From Clostridia bacterium (lineage in GTDB: Bacteria > Bacillota_A > Clostridia > Christensenellales > Borkfalkiaceae): a stretch of 6,054 nucleotides of DNA. The stretch is taken from NCBI GenBank assembly GCA_017399665.1, contig JAFQBR010000150.1, forward strand, positions 1-6,054, in the 5' to 3' direction. A program made the position numbers and the translations under genes. The notes below the pieces were generated by a model, which was given only the letters and a program-made list of their open reading frames with translations, searched no databases and had not been told where the DNA came from. Below, piece by piece: positions 4,811 through 6,054 of the stretch (positions are counted from its first letter, which is position 1; the number at the start of each line of letters is the position of its first letter).

Positions 4811-6054
4811 ATGAGTGAAAATTTAAAGGAAAATCAAGCAGTTACAAAAGAAGAATTAAGCTATACGGAACAAATTGTAGAGCTTATTAAGCAAAATCAT
4901 GATAAAAACGAGCTTTCCCTCCTTCTTTCAGACTATCACGTAAACGATATTGCTGATGCCCTTGTTTTGCTTGAAGATAGCGAGCGCGAAAAGGTTTATT
5001 CTGCTTTATCAGACGAACAGCTTTCCGATATTTTTGCACATATTGAAAACCCCTCTGAAATTATTGAGGATATGCCAGATGAAAAAGTGGCAGACATCAT
5101 CGAGGAAATGGCATCAGATGATGCTATTGACCTTTTAGAAGAGCTTGACGAAGAAAAACAAAAGGAAATTTTAGAGCTTTTAGATGATGAAACCGCGCGC
5201 GACGTTGAACTTATTGCAGCTTACGACGAAGAACTTATTGGTAGTATGATGACCAACGACTTCGTTTGCGTTTACCAAAGCGAAAGCGTACCTAAAACCA
5301 TGCGTAAGGTTATTAGTGATGCGGGCGAAAAAGATAATATTTCCACAATTTTTGTGACCGACAACGACGGTGTTTATAAAGGCGCAATACCTTTAAGAGA
5401 TTTGGTTATTGCAAGAAAGCAAACCCCGCTTGAAGATATAATTATTACCTCTTTCCCATTTGTGTATGCAAGCGACCAAATTAAAGATAATTTGCAAGCA
5501 ATAAAAGATTATGCAGAACCCACTTTACCCGTTTTAGATGATGATAATCGACTTATAGGCGCACTTACTAGCGCGGACCTTATAGAGGCGGTTGATGAAG
5601 AATTAACCGAAGACTACGCAAAACTTGCAGGTCTTTCAGAAGAAGCGCTAGAAGATGCAGTAGAAAAAAAGCAGATTTTTTCGGGTGCAATTAAAAGACT
5701 GCCTTGGCTTATAGTATTGCTTATTCTTGACCTTTTTATTGGGGCGTATATTGGAATATTTGAAGCTGTTGTTATAGGTATTCCTTTCTTGGTAAGCTTT
5801 CAGCAACTTGTGGCAGGGCTTTCGGGCAATACAGGTACACAAACGCTTGCTATGACGGTACAGCTTCTTGCCGACTCTTCCGTTACAAGAAAGGAAAAAT
5901 CTAAATTCCTGTTTAAAGAAATTCGAGTTGGATTTTTAATAGGCCTTGCAACCGGCGTTGTTTCGCTTATTCTTGTAACACTTTATTCTTATTTGGTAAA
6001 CAGTGATTTATTATTTGCCATTCACTTAAAAATGGGGCTTACGGTAGGTGTGGC
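4811..6054 (+). CDS. mgtE: MgtE magnesium transporter (C-terminus cut by window edge)
   Basis: MgtE is a membrane channel for Mg2+ uptake, gated by cytoplasmic domains that sense internal Mg2+. The first 414 residues are present. Residues about 20-140 form the acidic, helical N domain (SDYHVNDIADALVLL, DMPDEKVADIIEEM). CBS domain 1 spans about 143-210 (LIGSMM, STIFVTDNDGVYKGAIPLRDL) and CBS domain 2 about 215-268 (PTLPVLDDDNRLIGALTSADL). A linking plug helix comes next, then the channel: KRLPWLIVLL begins the first membrane helix at 295-304, and the signature GLSGNTGTQ covers 336-344. FQQLVAGLSGN resembles clostridial MgtE rather than the PVI-type motif. About 30-40 residues, including the last membrane helix with its pore-lining Asp in known structures, should lie beyond the edge. 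The start is set by a near-perfect ribosome site. No promoter lies clearly between the terminator at 4730-4758 and the start, so expression may depend on read-through. Confidence 0.95.
   Translation, partial: MSENLKENQAVTKEELSYTEQIVELIKQNHDKNELSLLLSDYHVNDIADALVLLEDSEREKVYSALSDEQLSDIFAHIENPSEIIEDMPDEKVADIIEEMASDDAIDLLEELDEEKQKEILELLDDETARDVELIAAYDEELIGSMMTNDFVCVYQSESVPKTMRKVISDAGEKDNISTIFVTDNDGVYKGAIPLRDLVIARKQTPLEDIIITSFPFVYASDQIKDNLQAIKDYAEPTLPVLDDDNRLIGALTSADLIEAVDEELTEDYAKLAGLSEEALEDAVEKKQIFSGAIKRLPWLIVLLILDLFIGAYIGIFEAVVIGIPFLVSFQQLVAGLSGNTGTQTLAMTVQLLADSSVTRKEKSKFLFKEIRVGFLIGLATGVVSLILVTLYSYLVNSDLLFAIHLKMGLTVGV

Noticed and set aside
4950..5138. 62-codon plus-strand open frame
   Set aside because: It lies in another frame of mgtE, whose N domain is clear in the correct frame.
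5648..5842. 64-codon minus-strand open frame
   Set aside because: It lies opposite the first membrane helices of mgtE and has no supporting signals.

Overview
The window is AT-rich DNA with strong Shine-Dalgarno sites (GGAGG type), TTGACA/TATAAT-like promoters and hairpin-plus-U-tract terminators. The predicted proteins include three with lipoprotein-type signal peptides. All of this suggests a low-GC Gram-positive bacterium. The MgtE variant (FQQLVAGLSGNTGTQ) resembles clostridial forms, so an anaerobic, possibly gut-associated Clostridia-like Firmicute is the best guess. The species cannot be named from the sequence.

Layout: (1) 1-349, minus strand: the N-terminal part of a YfbK-like von Willebrand factor A lipoprotein, running off the left edge. 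(2) 350-566: a divergent promoter region. (3) 567-2219, plus: a complete M3-type zinc oligoendopeptidase that is predicted to be a secreted lipoprotein. A strong terminator follows at 2241-2280. (4) 2281-2532: a gene-free stretch with a long imperfect inverted repeat (2327-2456), a short related direct repeat, a GC-rich hairpin and an 18-bp tandem duplication. (5) 2533-3264, minus: a PlsC/LPLAT-like acyltransferase that keeps an FPE motif but lacks the usual aspartate of the NHxxxxD motif. (6) 3265-3572: a second divergent promoter region with two good promoters. (7) 3573-4574, plus: a putative lipoprotein of unknown function. (8) 4575-4810: a 236-base gap with a stem-loop and a strong terminator. 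(9) 4811-6054, plus: mgtE, a CBS-domain magnesium transporter, cut by the right edge.

Most genes look like separate transcription units, given alternating strands and individual promoters and terminators. The common theme is the cell envelope: three surface lipoproteins, a membrane-lipid-type acyltransferase and a membrane transporter. Nothing shows that they form one pathway. I see no tRNA, rRNA, CRISPR array or transposase. The least ordinary items are the 130-bp inverted repeat, the acyltransferase lacking its usual catalytic aspartate, the surface-anchored M3 peptidase and the terminator-bearing leader before mgtE.
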